The notes: a model not told the origin generated them from the sequence alone. Positions 1 to 12,960 are shown, counted from the first letter of the stretch. The stretch is DNA of 64,000 nt from Zhengitettix transpicula (GCA_037074705.1 CM073595.1:49099639-49163638); one strand, 5' to 3'. Translations and numbers: made by a program.

Positions 1-420
1 CTTCGTTTACTTAAACTGGCGAATAAGGACAAAGTTTTCACTTTAAAGACGCTCCGAGGAGAGGGGGAATCGAATTTTTTAATTCCCTCTCTTCTCCGGG
101 CGAGCGCTCACGATAGGCAAATATGAATATGCTCCTACCATTTTGTCAGCGTCGTTAAAGGATTCAGAACACCAATTTCGAGGGAACGCGGCTTATTCAG
201 AAAAATTGCCTTTTCTGCCGCCGGACGAGGACGAGGACGTGGGAAGCTGCGAGAGAGAGAGAGAGAGAGAGAAGGTTAATGGGCAGCGACTCGTATGTGG
301 GGGAGTTGCGCTAGGTCAGGACCACTGACATCCCACATGCACGAGAAGGACCCACTGACCCTAATACGCCACATCCGATCCCGTCTTCTTTTGTTTTAAC
401 ACAAACCTATCCGTCAGAAC
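1..420. other. GC-richer non-coding island
   Basis: This stretch is visibly richer in G and C than the sequence after it. It contains a partly self-complementary stretch around 62-102 (a purine-rich run followed by AATTCCCTCTCTTCTCC) and a (GA)n run at 251-273. The open frame across 143-328 runs through the GA repeat as an RERERE-type string, which marks it as a chance frame. It could be a cis-regulatory element or a repeat edge; nothing shows which. Confidence 0.35.
251..273. repeat. (GA)n microsatellite
   Basis: About 11 uninterrupted GA units, read directly from the sequence. Confidence 0.95.
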
Positions 421-2860
421 TCAATTTGACTTCTCTCCTATGAAACTACAATGATATCAACGAAAATCTTAACAGGAACCATTTTAATAACTCAAGTAAA
501 TTAAAATATACTAAATATTTGAAAAAGATTTTTTAAATTTCCACTGACTCATTCAAGCGGACATACAATTTAGATAAAGTTTTTTTTCAGAGTGGGATTT
601 TTGGGATGGAAGGTGGGAAGGGATCTTGGAAAATAATTCACTTGTCACGATTCTAATCAGTACAAAAGAAACTCACAGGAATCGTTCCAGAAAAGTCTTG
701 AGAAACAGCAGATTAAATATTTTCTTATTTTATGTGCACATCTTTTCACTTATTTAACCACTGAATAAATATTGCATTTTATATACCTCCGTCGTCCATC
801 TTTCACCAACTACTTTCCATTATGTCAAGAAAATTAAAAAATCATATCCACTAATTTGTTCGAATCGGAAATATACGAGAGAAAAAAGTTAATTGATTAT
901 ATTGTACTTTCAAGGCGGGGATTGAGTAGGGAATAGAAAACAAGTATTGCCGGTTAGTCCGATCACTTTAAGTAAGAAAAGTGTCGCACGATTCTTTTCC
1001 ACTATACCTGGTTGCAGGTTCCTTTATCCATCCATAAGTTACCCATCCTCTGATATAATCAATCAATATGAAATACAGACAAATTATTTTTTCCGCTCTA
1101 AGTAAGTAACATATATGAAAAAGGGGAAGGCTTTGAGAATTGTTAAATTTATTTTAAAATTGAGGGGTTATAAACAGAATATTTTTCAGCTTTTTTTAAG
1201 TTATATTGAGGATTTTCATTTCTATAAAAAGACCAGCACGAATCATTTTGAAAATATCTACTTTTGATTAAGAAGATTTTTAAATACTGTAATTGAGTCA
1301 CTTATAATAGATTACAAGTGAAAAAAATATATCCCATAAAGCAATTAAAAGTAATTTTCTATATCAAATAATTCGAAGTAGCATAAATAAATCGCTGAGC
1401 CAATACTCTTAAATGTAGTAAGAATTTTTCGAAGGGGCACTACAAAAGCACTTTCAGAAATTCGTTAACACTCATTTATCTATTAGTGGTAGTGTCGTGT
1501 GAGTTTTATTCTAGGTTCCATACACATATATACGAAGAAACTAAATCAAAATTATTTCCACTGGCCTGATTCAGATCAAAAAGTTTAATATAGGCAATAA
1601 TTTATTTCCCTGAATATAAAACATTCTACGCAAAATACTAATTAGTTTGGTAATGTTTGGTTGTTGTAACAGAGCATCCACACGCGAATACTGCCGTGTA
1701 TTTTTTCTGAAGCATTAATTTGTAACTAACTGAAAGGCTAGTATACAGTTTATTTCCGTTGTAAACGAGTAATGCTAATTCAATAATATCAACTTCACAA
1801 TAAAACATCTCATAAGGTTCGAAAAATTTACCTTTAAGTAGTGGATCAAGTTATTCAAATCTGCAGATAAGGGGAGCGTAATTCAGTATATTGATGAAAA
1901 AATGAAATTTAATTCCGAAATACAACCCGATTTTTAAGCCTTCTAAAGTCAATGCCCACGTTGGAAAAATTAGTCCAGATATACTCAAAACAAAAAAAAA
2001 CTTCAACTTCAGCAATAATTTTTTCAGAATTATACAACCTTTCACATTTTAATATTCTCTCTCTAAACATTTTCACGCAACAATAAATTTAAATTTACCT
2101 AATACGAATAGGTTCTCAAAGTAAAATTATTATAATAACAGATACAATATTTTAATTAACATTTTCTTTATAATTTAAAACAAAATATCTGTAGTGATTA
2201 GCCCTGCACAAAAGTTAACACAGTCCAAAACAAAAAAAAACTTTCCAAAAATTTTTTTTTATAAAAAATTAAGAAGATAGTTTTATTTAATTACACTTCT
2301 GATATGAAACCTACTTGGAAAAATTCGACTCATGCAAAAGACGCGTCCCAAGAAATTAAGAAAATACATTTACTCTATCGTCCGTTTTTTATGCATTAAT
2401 ACATTTAGAAGAAATATATGTATTTACATCAATTCGTCGTCCCTTTCTAGTTTTCTTTGTAACTTTTACATTACATGAAACTAAATATAATTTGGATCAT
2501 AAATAAGTTAAATAATCTGATGGACAATGAATATGTTGAAGGGATTAACCAGTGCGGAGTTACTTGATACCAAAAATATTGAAATTAAATCATAGATCTT
2601 TTTATAAAAATTTGGAAAAATAATGGTTCAGTTTGAAATATTAAGCTTAATCTTATTATAATTCATATATTTCAGTTTTTAACACACGAAAATAGGAGTA
2701 ATATTGAAGAAAGAACTCATATGTTGTACAATTTTACTTCTGTTTAAATGTCGATAGACGTAAAATAAATTACTAGACTTATGAAAAAAAAAATTTTCAT
2801 TGTAATTTTAATGATTAGCATTAAAAGCGTTCTCGTACAATATTAATTTAGTTATTTAAT
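421..2860. other. AT-rich stretch with no recognised feature
   Basis: It is dominated by A and T homopolymer runs, for example around 2250-2275. I see no coding frame, no structured repeat and no RNA gene. The 64-codon minus-strand frame at 1851-2045 is low-complexity and hydrophobic, as expected by chance in AT-rich DNA. Confidence 0.6.
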
Positions 2861-2865
2861 TTCAG

Positions 2866-3550
2866 GTCTGAAGTGTCTGCGGAAACCACGTTCCTCCTTC
2901 GTGTAGTTAACGACTAACATCAATACGCGAGAGACTGGACTCCGTTTGTGGTCTCATCTGCACATCACCTCTTCCAGAATAAGAGACAAGCACTCAAATA
3001 ATTAAGTGAAACTCACGTAATTGCTTCTAATCAAGCAGCAACATCGCCAAGCTGTCTCCGAATTTTTAGTTAATCTATTGTTAACTGTAAAGAATAAGAG
3101 AATACTCTTTAACCCAATTCACTAATGTTCATATTACTCAAGCGTATTAATAATATTAATTTATTACTTGATTTTATTATTTACTAGACATCTGGAGTTG
3201 AAAAGTATTGATTTTGTCTTACAGCTTCGCTAATGTAGACATATTTGCAATTTTTTTATAATACTCAATTTTGTAAATAATATTCCTGAAATGAAGTATC
3301 CTATATGAATTGTAAATTTATGAAGTTTTGTTTGCTTAGGAAGGGATTATAAAACAAATATAATGAAATATGAATATTTTTAACACAAAGAAAATAGAAT
3401 TTTCTGTATCTAATAAATTACCCATGTATTCATGCATTGGAATTCGTTTCCACTTTTTGTATCCAGAATTACAGGCTTCTGTCATTTCAAAATGATTAAG
3501 GTATTTCTCAAAACGCTATCAATAATAAAATGTTTATTCATTAAACTGTA
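2866..3550 (+). other. possible terminal exon (speculative)
   Basis: A T-rich tract ending in TTTAATTTCAG at 2865 resembles a 3' splice site. It is followed by a less AT-rich block of about 200 bp. The frame beginning CTG AAG TGT at 2868 runs twelve codons to TAG at 2904-2906. An AATAAA-type word lies near 3523-3530, where a poly(A) signal could be expected. None of this is distinctive: the peptide is too short to recognise and such acceptors are common by chance. It could equally be a non-coding RNA exon or nothing. Confidence 0.12.
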
Positions 3551-3990
3551 AGAAAATAATACATAAGATCTGGGGATTTTTATTCAACGAGTTACACGAG
3601 AAGTGAAATATTAATAAATAGCGCTAAGTTAATGCTGATGGTTATGAAGTTAAACTTCTTGTGTGTAGTGTTTCTTTATTTCCTTTCTTTCGTCTTTCCC
3701 CCTTTATCTTTAGCTGTGATCCTGCTATTACTGAGAATGTTCTTTTATTAATAGTAACACTTATTTTTCTTAATAAGAAGAATATTTTCATATTGTGACA
3801 TTGGTGGAACCGCAACAGCAAAAAGTATCATAGTGCGACGAATAAAGTATGAAGGAAAGTTCCTTAATTCGGCTCACGAGTACGTTCATAGCTTTTGGAA
3901 TTCCTATTTAGGAGACTTCAATTAATATGTCTTATTTTTATACTGAGTTGGCCTATTGAAAGAGCCTCTTGAATTATGCGGAAGTTGGAG
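3551..3990. other. AT-rich stretch with no recognised feature
   Basis: Ordinary AT-rich sequence with a pyrimidine-rich patch near 3670-3710. No coding or repeat signal was seen. Confidence 0.5.
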
Positions 3991-4430
3991 CAATAAATTC
4001 GGCGATTGATGTCAACGAGAGGCATCCAAATCAATCTCCATTCTGCAGTTCCTTCCCGGTGCCATTTCTCATTTGATTCCGCGCAATTTGCATCTCCATC
4101 TATATTTACTCGCTTCCAAATTGTGGAATTCCTTCAGAATGCACGTTCAATGAAGCGCTCCCATCCGGAATAGATGACCTTACCTTCCTCGAATACCGAC
4201 GCTAAACTATGCTCTCCAGATTGGGGGACATTCTGCTCAATGGGCCGCGGAGATACACAACGCCACTTTTAACAGCCTATTAAAACCTGGAACGCCATTG
4301 ATTTGGGCCCAGGCTCTTGTCTGACACACTTTTAGGAGCTCCGACACTTGCACCACTCTGCCCCCCAAAATATGCCAAGTTTCGTCACTTTGTTGTACGA
4401 ACAACTCAATTCCCATCCATACCACCAATT
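3990..4430. other. GC-richer island, candidate regulatory sequence
   Basis: Base composition rises here relative to both flanks, with words such as GGGCCGCGG (4241-4249) and CAATCTCCATTCTGCAG. The only frame is 63 codons on the minus strand (4237-4428) and matches nothing I recognise. A conserved non-coding element is plausible. A decayed transposon is the main alternative. Confidence 0.3.
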
Positions 4431-5618
4431 TTTCTTTAATTAATGAACGTAATTAAAAAACAAATTTCTCTCAGTGTTCGATACTTTAAGGTTAACGTTG
4501 CTGAACAGAGATTTTATCCCTGATGTCATGGAATTGTCGTATTGACTCAGCGTAAAATATTTGATTGGAACTGCTGGGATCATATTGTGTGTGACATTCT
4601 AAAAATAATTTTTACAGTTAAATAATATTTTTATAATTTAAACGTGTGTCATTGAAACAAGAAAACTTTTACAATAAGAATAAAAAGGTTAAAAATGCTA
4701 ATATATTTTTATTTTTACATTTATTTATGGATAGTAAGCAGACTTCATTTTTTATTAACTATCATATAATTTTTTAAAGATTTTAACAGGGACGACGTAA
4801 TTTCGTTATCTGAGGAGAAGGAATATTTGAGAAACAAGGGTTCGAACTACTCGTAATAATTAAAACGATAAATTCCGCGGATTCGTTCCTCCAAATATTC
4901 GCCGTAATAATCTTCAGGTCCATAACGTTTTGTGATTCAGTAATAGTGAAATGTGTCTTATGTTTTAACTCTTGAATTAAAAAAGAGAACAAAGTAGGAA
5001 AAACTGTAATATAAAAAAATTAAACCAATGTTAAAGGCTGTAAATAATTGATACAGATAACCATTGAAGGATTTAAGGTGCTGAAAATGGACGAACTTCT
5101 CAAGACGTTCGCCTTGAAATTCGAGAGAATTCTGATGTATTGCCGACGTCGGACACGTCGAAGAGGACATGGACAATATAGAAAACGAAAGTTTTTTTTG
5201 TATGAGATGCAACTAAAAATCTGAGCAATATATCTAGTGATAATCTGAATTCGACATGAGTTAAAGTTAACTTCTAGAATGATTGTTTGTGACTTTATAA
5301 CAATTACATCTCAATTCTCTCTTTTCTGCAGGAATCCTCCTTTTATAACGTCTTGGTTTGGCTATATACTAAGAATTATTTTTATTAATTTATTTCATTT
5401 TATTAGTTTGGGGTACAAGGTGGAGACGCTTTGTTTTAAAAGGCACCAGATGAAATTTTTATTCACTGGCGCTGAACGAAACCAGTATAGAATTATCATT
5501 GTAACACGTTTCCAAAGCTTACAATCCTCGGTTTTAACTAATAACATATGTTGGTAGGCTAGTAGTCACTCCTCTTTTATTTTGTGAATTATGAATATTG
5601 CTCTAAATTCTATACATT

Positions 5619-5620
<2 letters not shown>
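4431..5620. other. AT-rich stretch with one strong acceptor-like tract
   Basis: The stretch is mostly AT-rich. A long pyrimidine tract ending CTCTTTTCTGCAG at 5319-5331 looks like a good 3' splice site. The sequence after it is AT-rich and has no coding look: the 92-codon frame at 5279-5557 starts upstream of the tract and is hydrophobic and low in complexity. Probably a chance match. Confidence 0.4.

Positions 5621-5664
<44 letters not shown>
5621..5664. repeat. (AT)n microsatellite
   Basis: A 44 bp uninterrupted AT array lying directly against the TG start of the LTR-like segment that follows. Confidence 0.95.
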
Positions 5665-5667
<3 letters not shown>

Positions 5668-6724
5668 AGCGAATACTAAGGAATTTATTGTATGCAAGAT
5701 TCTTTTTGTCTGTAGTTCGGCAGTACGGGCGATGTTTTCTGTTGCGCCCCGTTGTTTACGAACGTCAGTAGTGGAGAAGGCTCGCCCGTGGGCAGTCGCG
5801 TGGTTATTGGTAATTGTTTGTCTGAAAAGCTTGGTCGAGTCGGACGTTTTGTCCAGGTGCGCCGTCGTTTGTGGTCGTTGTGTTTTATTTTTTTTGTCTG
5901 AATTCATTCCGGTCCTAAGCAGTTCTGTGCTATAGTGGATCCAATTTGTATTTTCTTTGGTATAGCGAATCTCACTCGAGATTCAGGCCAGTCTAAAGTT
6001 GGTAAAAGGCCCCTGGAGATGGTAATCTCGGGAAAAGCCGTCTATCTATCATAGCTCTGCCAACAAATCCTATCTCCACACCTCCTATGGATACACTGGG
6101 CAATGCAGCTATGCTGTAGCAAAGTGGAGAAGGGTGTTTAATGTCGAGTTGGGAGTTTTATTTTTTTGTGACAATTTTTTTTAATTAAAGGTTTATAATG
6201 GTCGCGTTAACAAGTTGGCCATTGGCGACCCATAAATAAATTACAAATAGTGCTTGTTTACATAAGTATGCTGCGATTCACATTGATTCCAATAATATAC
6301 ATACGATTGAACAGTTTGAAATAATAATTATACATTTCAAATGTGGGTTTCTTACATTTACATTTTACAATTTGCATTTGTTAATCATAATAATAGGATA
6401 ATTAATTATGTTACCTTATTTGAAGCTGCGACTGTTGTGATCATTAACGAACCACGAACTAACGTGCATCCGTTGAAGGGTGTTGGACCGCATGGGAACC
6501 AATTTTGACGGTCCAAGGTGTTTGTTTGGTCTTGGTTGAGGATAGTAAATAAGTGTTGGATTTCTGTTATAAAAAGTTTTATAGTTTTCTGTGTTCATTT
6601 CATAAACTCTTATTTTTTTATTGGAGGCCCTTGGGCGACCCCTGATATATATTTCCCTTTAATATTTTGGTGTACAACAATTTGGCACGATTATAGGGGT
6701 AAATATTTAATTTTGTTTATTACA
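5665..6724 (+). mobile_element. LTR-like segment of a gypsy-type retrotransposon
   Basis: The segment starts with TGTAGCG at the edge of the (AT)n array and ends TTATTACA, giving the TG...CA ends expected of an LTR. Four bases later comes a tRNA-Lys-type primer-binding site. Its first 300 bp are GC-richer than the surroundings, as a U3/R region might be, and an AATAAA word lies at 6235-6240. Part of it (6183-6437) recurs at 27354-27603, so this is dispersed repetitive DNA. The 5' limit is inferred from the TG at the array edge; no second LTR was found in the window, so the ends are uncertain. The paired frames at 5566-5935 run through the AT array and are not genes. Confidence 0.5.
6183..6437 (+). 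repeat. dispersed repeat, copy A (copy B at 27354)
   Basis: From AATTAAAGGTTTATAATGG to GACTGTTG this block aligns almost end to end with 27354-27603, with scattered substitutions and small indels. It contains ATTGGCGACCC at 6220, which resembles a primer-binding-site word, so the internal structure of the element may be more complex than a single LTR. Confidence 0.9.
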
Positions 6725-6727
6725 GTT

Positions 6728-6742
6728 TGGCACCCAACGTGG
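6728..6742 (+). other. tRNA-Lys-type primer-binding site
   Basis: TGGCACCCAACGTGG matches the 3' end complement of insect tRNA-Lys used by gypsy-group retroelements (TGGCGCCCAACGTGG) at 14 of 15 positions. It lies four bases after a CA dinucleotide that can end an LTR. The tRNA sequence is recalled from family knowledge. The match and spacing are seen directly. Confidence 0.6.
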
Positions 6743-7489
6743 AAGATTGTAATTTTACTCGTTCATTTAGACGTATATTCAATTTTGGTTATTAATATAT
6801 ATATACTTGTATTTGAATTTTGCTGATATATATATTTTTTTATTTAATTTTGTCTGTGCTGTACGTTTTGCGAGTCATAATAAAACGTAAACATGCTTCT
6901 TTCGGAGGTCGAAATGTGGGACCAGTGGTCTACGTATTGATCAGCTGAACTTTTTTTTTTGGAATGACTGCTTGGTTTATTCTTGAACTTGTAGATCGGG
7001 GTTTAAAATCAGTGCCCCATGTAGTTTTTATTTTATATAAAACTTCGTTCTTTCCAAAAAAAAATTACGTAAAACGTAAAATAATTATTATTTTCGGGGA
7101 TATTTTCTGCAAGAAATGTATACTGCGTCCCAGAGACTATCGAATTTCGTCCCAGAAAATAGAGGACGTTTTTCGATCGGTTTTTAATCCAGCAATTACG
7201 AAGTACGAGTCGTTAACTTAGAGCATCCTCGCTTCCAGAGATCTTCTAGATAAGATTTATAGGCATACGCGCAGTACACGCTTTGTGTTCAGCAGTAAAT
7301 TCTTTATGAAGTGGACAGTAAGCAGCTGTTACAATAGTATGCAGCCTGATTATCTGGGTTTTGTGCTGTGCTCGGCTGCCGTATGTTGGATATTCTTACA
7401 CACACTAATCTCTGTTATATCAAGTAGGATTTTTTGGATGCATTTCTTACAGATCGTGGAAACTAACGTTCTGCTTTCACTGAATTAAA
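6743..7489. other. sequence 3' of the primer-binding site, no gag or pol recognised
   Basis: An intact element would carry a leader and gag here. The frames at 6964-7221 (85 codons) and 7285-7488 (67 codons) show no capsid, zinc-knuckle (CX2CX4HX4C), protease or reverse-transcriptase motif. The retroelement is therefore broken or ends soon after the primer site. The boundary with host DNA cannot be placed. Confidence 0.4.
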
Positions 7490-8640
7490 TTTTAACGGCG
7501 CACAGCGCAGTATATGATGAGAAATCGTCAGCTGATTAAACAATTCTGAATGGAGATCGTACACCCAGTCAGCATAGAAACTTGTCAGAATATTATTTCC
7601 ATTCGTGTTACGGCTATAACAATATCAATAAATCAAACACAATATTATTAGGAAGTATGAAGTGTAATGTAAACCATGCACACAATCTGCTTCCTTATGA
7701 CAATCCCCATACTGGCTTCAAAAAATCAGAAAGTTACGAAAATGGGAAGGAGAATTTTTTAAAACTAAAACCAGCTCAAATTTCGAATGATTAAAGAGTC
7801 AAATTATTTTTAAAAATTAAATTAGTTCGTAAGGGGTAAATCTAATCATTTCGCCATATACTTATTATGTACGTTAAATTAGAACTGCTCAGAAAGGTTT
7901 GAAACATTCCACAGTTACATTTATTGTGAATTCAGTAAGAAAATTCTACTTCGGATTTTCCATTGGGCAATCAATAAAATGTAGTGGAACGAGAGCCCTT
8001 TTGGCGATCATGTTTGCACTAGGTGGTGTGTGATTCGGTAAGTTTAGTAGTTCAAAGAATTGCAACACCGTACAAAATTTGTTCTGAATATAAGCATGCA
8101 AAAAGAATCATTTCTATTTAAGGAGTACCTCCAGATTACGTCAGCTGCCTTATCTGAAGATAGAAAAAATATACATGATCCATGTATAATGTCTCGTTGA
8201 GAGATACGAGTCGTGATCATTGGCTTTGAATTGACTGTCGACTAGATAATTATGATCTAGGTAAAAGGTATCCTTGAATAACTTTATAATAATTTCTCCT
8301 AATGATTTGTAGTTTAATTACTTCAGAAAATAATCTAAACCATCTTATAGTGCCACCGTTGATCCCAATGAGATCATTGGTATATTTCAACGAAAAAAAA
8401 ATCATGATTTAATCTATCCATAGAATTTTGTAAACGTAAGTGATCCAGTTTTCTTTTCAATGGTGTGTTAAATATATACAAAGTTTGAATTATTATAAAA
8501 ATAGAACTTCCACACGCTATCACCATGAAGAGTTCCCTAGCCTCATGTTTATCAAATTATTTTCTACTTCATTTTCTGAGTAACAGTTTGAGATTTCAGG
8601 TTTTTTTTATCTTGTTTCAACAAGCTCAGTCGTGATCTCG
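7490..8640. other. AT-rich stretch with no recognised feature
   Basis: AT-rich sequence. The 70-codon frame at 7582-7794 has no recognised motif and no coding context. Confidence 0.5.
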
Positions 8641-9260
8641 TCCTGCATTGAGCAAATAATTTCTGACTGCCGCATAAGGGTGTAGATTTATGTTGATGAT
8701 GATGGTGATGATCTGGACTTTCTATTAGCCTGCACTACTTGTTTGCAGAGGATTTTGGTGACCAGGTAATGTGTCATCGATTCCCCCAAAACAAGCCGAG
8801 TTTGCATCAACAGGCGCTATTATTCCGGCGGCCCACGTGGATTAGGCTTATTGTCGCCAATGGCGGACATCTCTGGGACCCATTCGTGTCAAACTTCACA
8901 CGTAGCAGGGGGGGTAAAAAAGATCCACGAACCTGAGAAATAACCGCATTTTCAGGGAACAAAACAGAAACACGCGTGTGAAATACTGCCGCTTGAGTCT
9001 GAGGTGGAAATACAACGCGAAAGCGCGTAACTAAAACGGTAATCCGGTAAAATGCTTTGACGTGTGGACTGCTACCAATTAAATTGAGGTTTCCTCCGTG
9101 TGGCACAGCAAAGTGATGAAATTTCCAATAGCACGCGCCTCATGACCACACACAAATGAAGTGGGCCATTAGTTCGACGCTTCGGACATATTGTAACACT
9201 ATTTGATAATCGCGCCGATAGTGTATAACACTTTACACGCAAACAATGATTCTCTATCAT
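8641..9260. other. GC-richer island, candidate regulatory sequence
   Basis: It opens with an imperfect (GAT)n run at 8692-8712. A GC-richer block follows, with CCCACGTGG near 8830, the word GGATTAGG (Otx/bicoid-type core) near 8838 and GCCAATGGCGG near 8856. Three overlapping frames of 62-99 codons on both strands are not recognisable. Binding-site words this short occur by chance, so the regulatory reading is inference. Confidence 0.3.
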
Positions 9261-9648
9261 ATTAACACTTTACAATGATCTCTTCATATGACGCTTCGAG
9301 AAAAAAAAAGTGGAATGCCCATGGATTCCATCAGGATTTTCGTAACTACCAAACGTTTCAATTGTCCTCCTTTGACAACGTAAATAAATTGATAGGAAAT
9401 TTTCACATAAAGCAAAATTTTAGAATATCGATCGTCATTTTTACTAACCTCCATGGATCAAACTCACATTCTGGCCCTACTATATTATGTATTCTATAAA
9501 AGTGAACGCTCTCCGTTAAAAAAAAAAATTCTGCCTTCATTAAACGAATTTGAGATCCGACAGAAGAATATCCACTATTTTAGAAAATGACAAAAGCATA
9601 TCAATATTTTAATGTCTCTTATTCCATTCACGCTGTAATTAGTCATTT
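9261..9648. other. AT-rich stretch with no recognised feature
   Basis: AT-rich; the 74-codon frame at 9275-9499 is not recognisable. Confidence 0.5.
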
Positions 9649-10008
9649 ATGTATACCAAATTTTCTCGTGTCATTTCCTCGTGGATTAATGAAGCGAAAT
9701 CAGACTTAACGAGTCTAACCTATTTTTGTCCGTCACGTGTTTCCGTGAACTTGTTATTTGAGCTTATCTTTCCAGCTGAGCGAGGGCACAGAGATAGTTT
9801 TCTGACCTTGTCCACTTATCGTCCGGTGTCAAGGACCGCGGCACTGGGTCAGCTCGCGTATATCAAAATGCAGCTTATTTTCTCATTTTACCCGGGGACT
9901 GACTTTGGCATGTGGCGAGAGATACCTGAAAATCAGACATTCCATTTCGTTTCATTGCACAATTCGGATGCATACGTTTTTGGAACAACTTTCTTGATAC
10001 TCTAACCT
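9649..10008. other. moderately GC-rich block with an unrecognised 118-codon frame
   Basis: The plus-strand frame at 9649-10005 is among the longest in the window. It has no signal peptide, no repeated motif and no family resemblance I can name, and its composition is mixed. The block includes CACGTG near 9736. I take the frame as chance and the block as another GC-richer island. Confidence 0.25.
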
Positions 10009-12760
10009 GGAAATAGTTACACGTACAGGATCAGGGAAGGAAACTTGTTACACCTGCGAATAATAAGAGAGTTGAGATAATCGCTTCAGGTATTAATCTA
10101 AAAAAAATGAAACCCATTCGCTGATTTCTCACAGATTTATTTAACGAAAATTCATTTCCCGGATATATTAAATTCGTGTGTCAGGATTAGAGCACAGGAT
10201 AACGAGAAAAGCAACCTAAGTCCGAAAAGTGACCATCTTCAAACTGAAAAATATTAGGAACAATCTTTTTGGAAATGTTCTCCGATTCATAATCGTCTCA
10301 GTTTCAAAAAAAAATCTAACTTAATTATAATTTTATTTATTGATTATATTAGTCCTTTACTGAGGTAGTAGGACAAGTCAACGCATTAATACACACACAC
10401 ACACACAAATATGAAATTACAGCAACCAGGAAAAACACTTAAATAAGAACAATACAGAAATACGTAATCTCGTATCAAAGAAAATACGAAAATAATAAAC
10501 AATTGCGAAAACTATTTTACATTAATAACAAAACTAAGCCGTGCTTGAAAGGTTTTTTTATACTATGAAAAATTTCAGTGTAGTTAATTTGAAATCTGTT
10601 ATTGGGAAAGGACAAATAATCCTCGCCCGAGTAGTGAAGAGTGGATATCAGGTCTTATTAACAAGAATAAAAATAATTAATTAAAAAAAGTTGTATTAAT
10701 TTTATAAAGTCTTTTTTAACATTTCACGAAATATCTGCGACTAAAATAGCTTTATTCTGAAATACTGTAAACTGTAATTATAATCGATTTCTATTACAGC
10801 CAAATATTCCATTAGTCAAAAATTTATTATCGTTACCTCTAATCGATTTTAAATAACATTTATGTAATAGATTATTCAGTATTTCATTAGTATGTTATTA
10901 TTATTATTTTTTAAATAAGCTCTGCACACGATTTTCGGCAATTCTTCCCGGGGTAGTATTCCATTCCTGTATCTTGAAACTGTAGAAGCCACGAGGAGGA
11001 TAATCCTGTACATCAATTCCATAACGCGACATGGAGAAGGAATAACCATTTTATACCAGTTTATCACTGTTCGGGTCATTTTACAGAGAAGTCGATTGTC
11101 TGGAATTAGTTTTCACGGTTGTCAAACGTTTACTTGTATTTTACACAGTTGTTTGTTAGTACTTAACCCGAGAATGATTTATTTATGGTTCAGTGTATCA
11201 TCATCCGCTGATTTCAGAAAAATCACTGATTTATCTATGGCTGTGTTTGGATTCCAAATACGCCTAGTCCGCAATTTGCTGACAGCTACTAGAAAAAAAA
11301 TAGAAATAAATCAAATGCTCCTCAGAACTACAGACTTAGTTTTATTTATAGAAGAACTCAAAAATATGTTTACATAAAATATGAAAAATATTTAATCGAT
11401 AAAAATACATAAATGAGAGATTATAAAAATGAAAAAATATGTAAATCAATTAATTATTACAAAGCAGAGAAATTTAAATACAAAACTAATACATAAATGA
11501 TTTGAGAAAATTTGAGATACAACAAAAAAAATTGATAACAAAATTTCACTGACCCGAAAAATTGAAGTGAAGATATTTTTTGTTAATTAGTCACACATTG
11601 AATATTTCACGTATCGATGCAGCGGTTAGGACAATTGCCAGAGGTCGTAACTTTCGTCGTGATGTAACAGCGCTCGTGCAATAACATGGGAAGAAAAACA
11701 AAGCAGTAAAATTGTACTTATATCGAAGATAAATTTTTCCTACAACCACGCATGACCATTAACTCCCATACATGAAGGATTTTTAAAAGTTGTGGCTACA
11801 AGCTTCATCGAGTTTTGCAGGTCGGCGTGATTGTTACAAAAATATTTATCGTTTTCACAGGTTTGTCATTTCATTTGTTTGAAGTTCTGTTTGCAGCAAA
11901 TGAAACACATTACATATACCATAATTATTTAATAGATTTAACGAAAAATTTAACAGTTATTATTTTTAAATTGCTTTGTCGAAGAACTGTACAACAAAAT
12001 AACATGATCATATCCCGAAATAATCATTATTAAGTTTAAGGTGACCCATGCATACAGTAACCATTACGTACAAATATGTCGTCAGAATATCAAAAGTATA
12101 AGACGGCACAATTATTTACGTTCACCGAAATTTAACACTGCGGCAACTCTATTATTGAGTAAAATTCGCGATGAGTCATGGAATATTCATATAAATACAA
12201 CCTAAACACCAGAGATTTTCTTAATTGATTAAAAGCAAAGAAAATGACGCTCTACGATGAAAGTTTCGTGAAGAAAAATGTAGAATAGAAAAATAGAGTC
12301 AATTTAAAATCGATAAAATGAAGAAGACTACGTGATCTCTGTACATTTCCTCTTGATAAATACTAATACACCGTTTGCCTATCTTTTACCGTTCCATCGT
12401 CCTGCAAAGCAAACTAGTTCTGTCTACGACAAGAGCAAATAATAATAGTACAGTTTCGGTGACAGTTTAAATTTCATTTAGTGAAATTTGAATTTTAAAC
12501 CTACCGAACTTTGAGATTAATTTTTATATTTCATTTCAAAATAATTTTTCTACGTGATGATCTAGTACAGTACGCGCGCACAACAAGATTTCTTTTGTAA
12601 TTAAATAATCTCTTTGCTAAATTAGAGCATAACAGCGGATCACTGCAATTCTTAATTTAATGGACTAAAACAGGGATACATCAATTTACTTCCTACAGCG
12701 CAGAAACAGTTTCTAATCAAATGAATCATTTCTCTCAAATAACTTAAAGTGCCTCGTCCA
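10009..12760. other. AT-rich stretch with a CA microsatellite
   Basis: Mostly AT-rich with no gene seen. It contains (AC)n at 10391-10407. A let-7-like word at 10370 was considered and rejected. The 93-codon frame at 11096-11377 is unrecognised. Confidence 0.5.
10391..10407. repeat. (AC)n microsatellite
   Basis: Eight AC units, read directly. Confidence 0.9.
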
Positions 12761-12960
12761 GCCAAAAGCAAGTCCGTAATGGAAAAGAAGAATCGAACGG
12801 GTTACAATATCATCATCTGACTACTTTGGCTATGAATCTTGATAACACAGCGCTCAAGATGGGAAATTTGCCGCTCATTGGCTGCTACGAAGTTGGTAAA
12901 GTCGCCACTAGGCTGCAGCAGTGATCGGCATTTAGATTGCTATGCCTCACAACAATTAAC
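12760..12960. other. short GC-richer island
   Basis: About 200 bp with CTCATTGGCTGCTACGA and AGGCTGCAGCAGTGATCGG, in clear compositional contrast to its flanks. No frame of note. Function unknown. Confidence 0.25.

Noticed and set aside
5566..5935. Overlapping 113- and 114-codon frames on opposite strands
   Set aside because: Both cross the (AT)n array as alternating Tyr-Ile, and lie over the LTR-like segment. Neither has a recognised motif.
10370..10382. let-7-like word TGAGGTAGTAGG
   Set aside because: Only the first 12 bases agree. The rest of the mature sequence differs and no complementary arm lies within 100 bp on either side, so no precursor hairpin can form.
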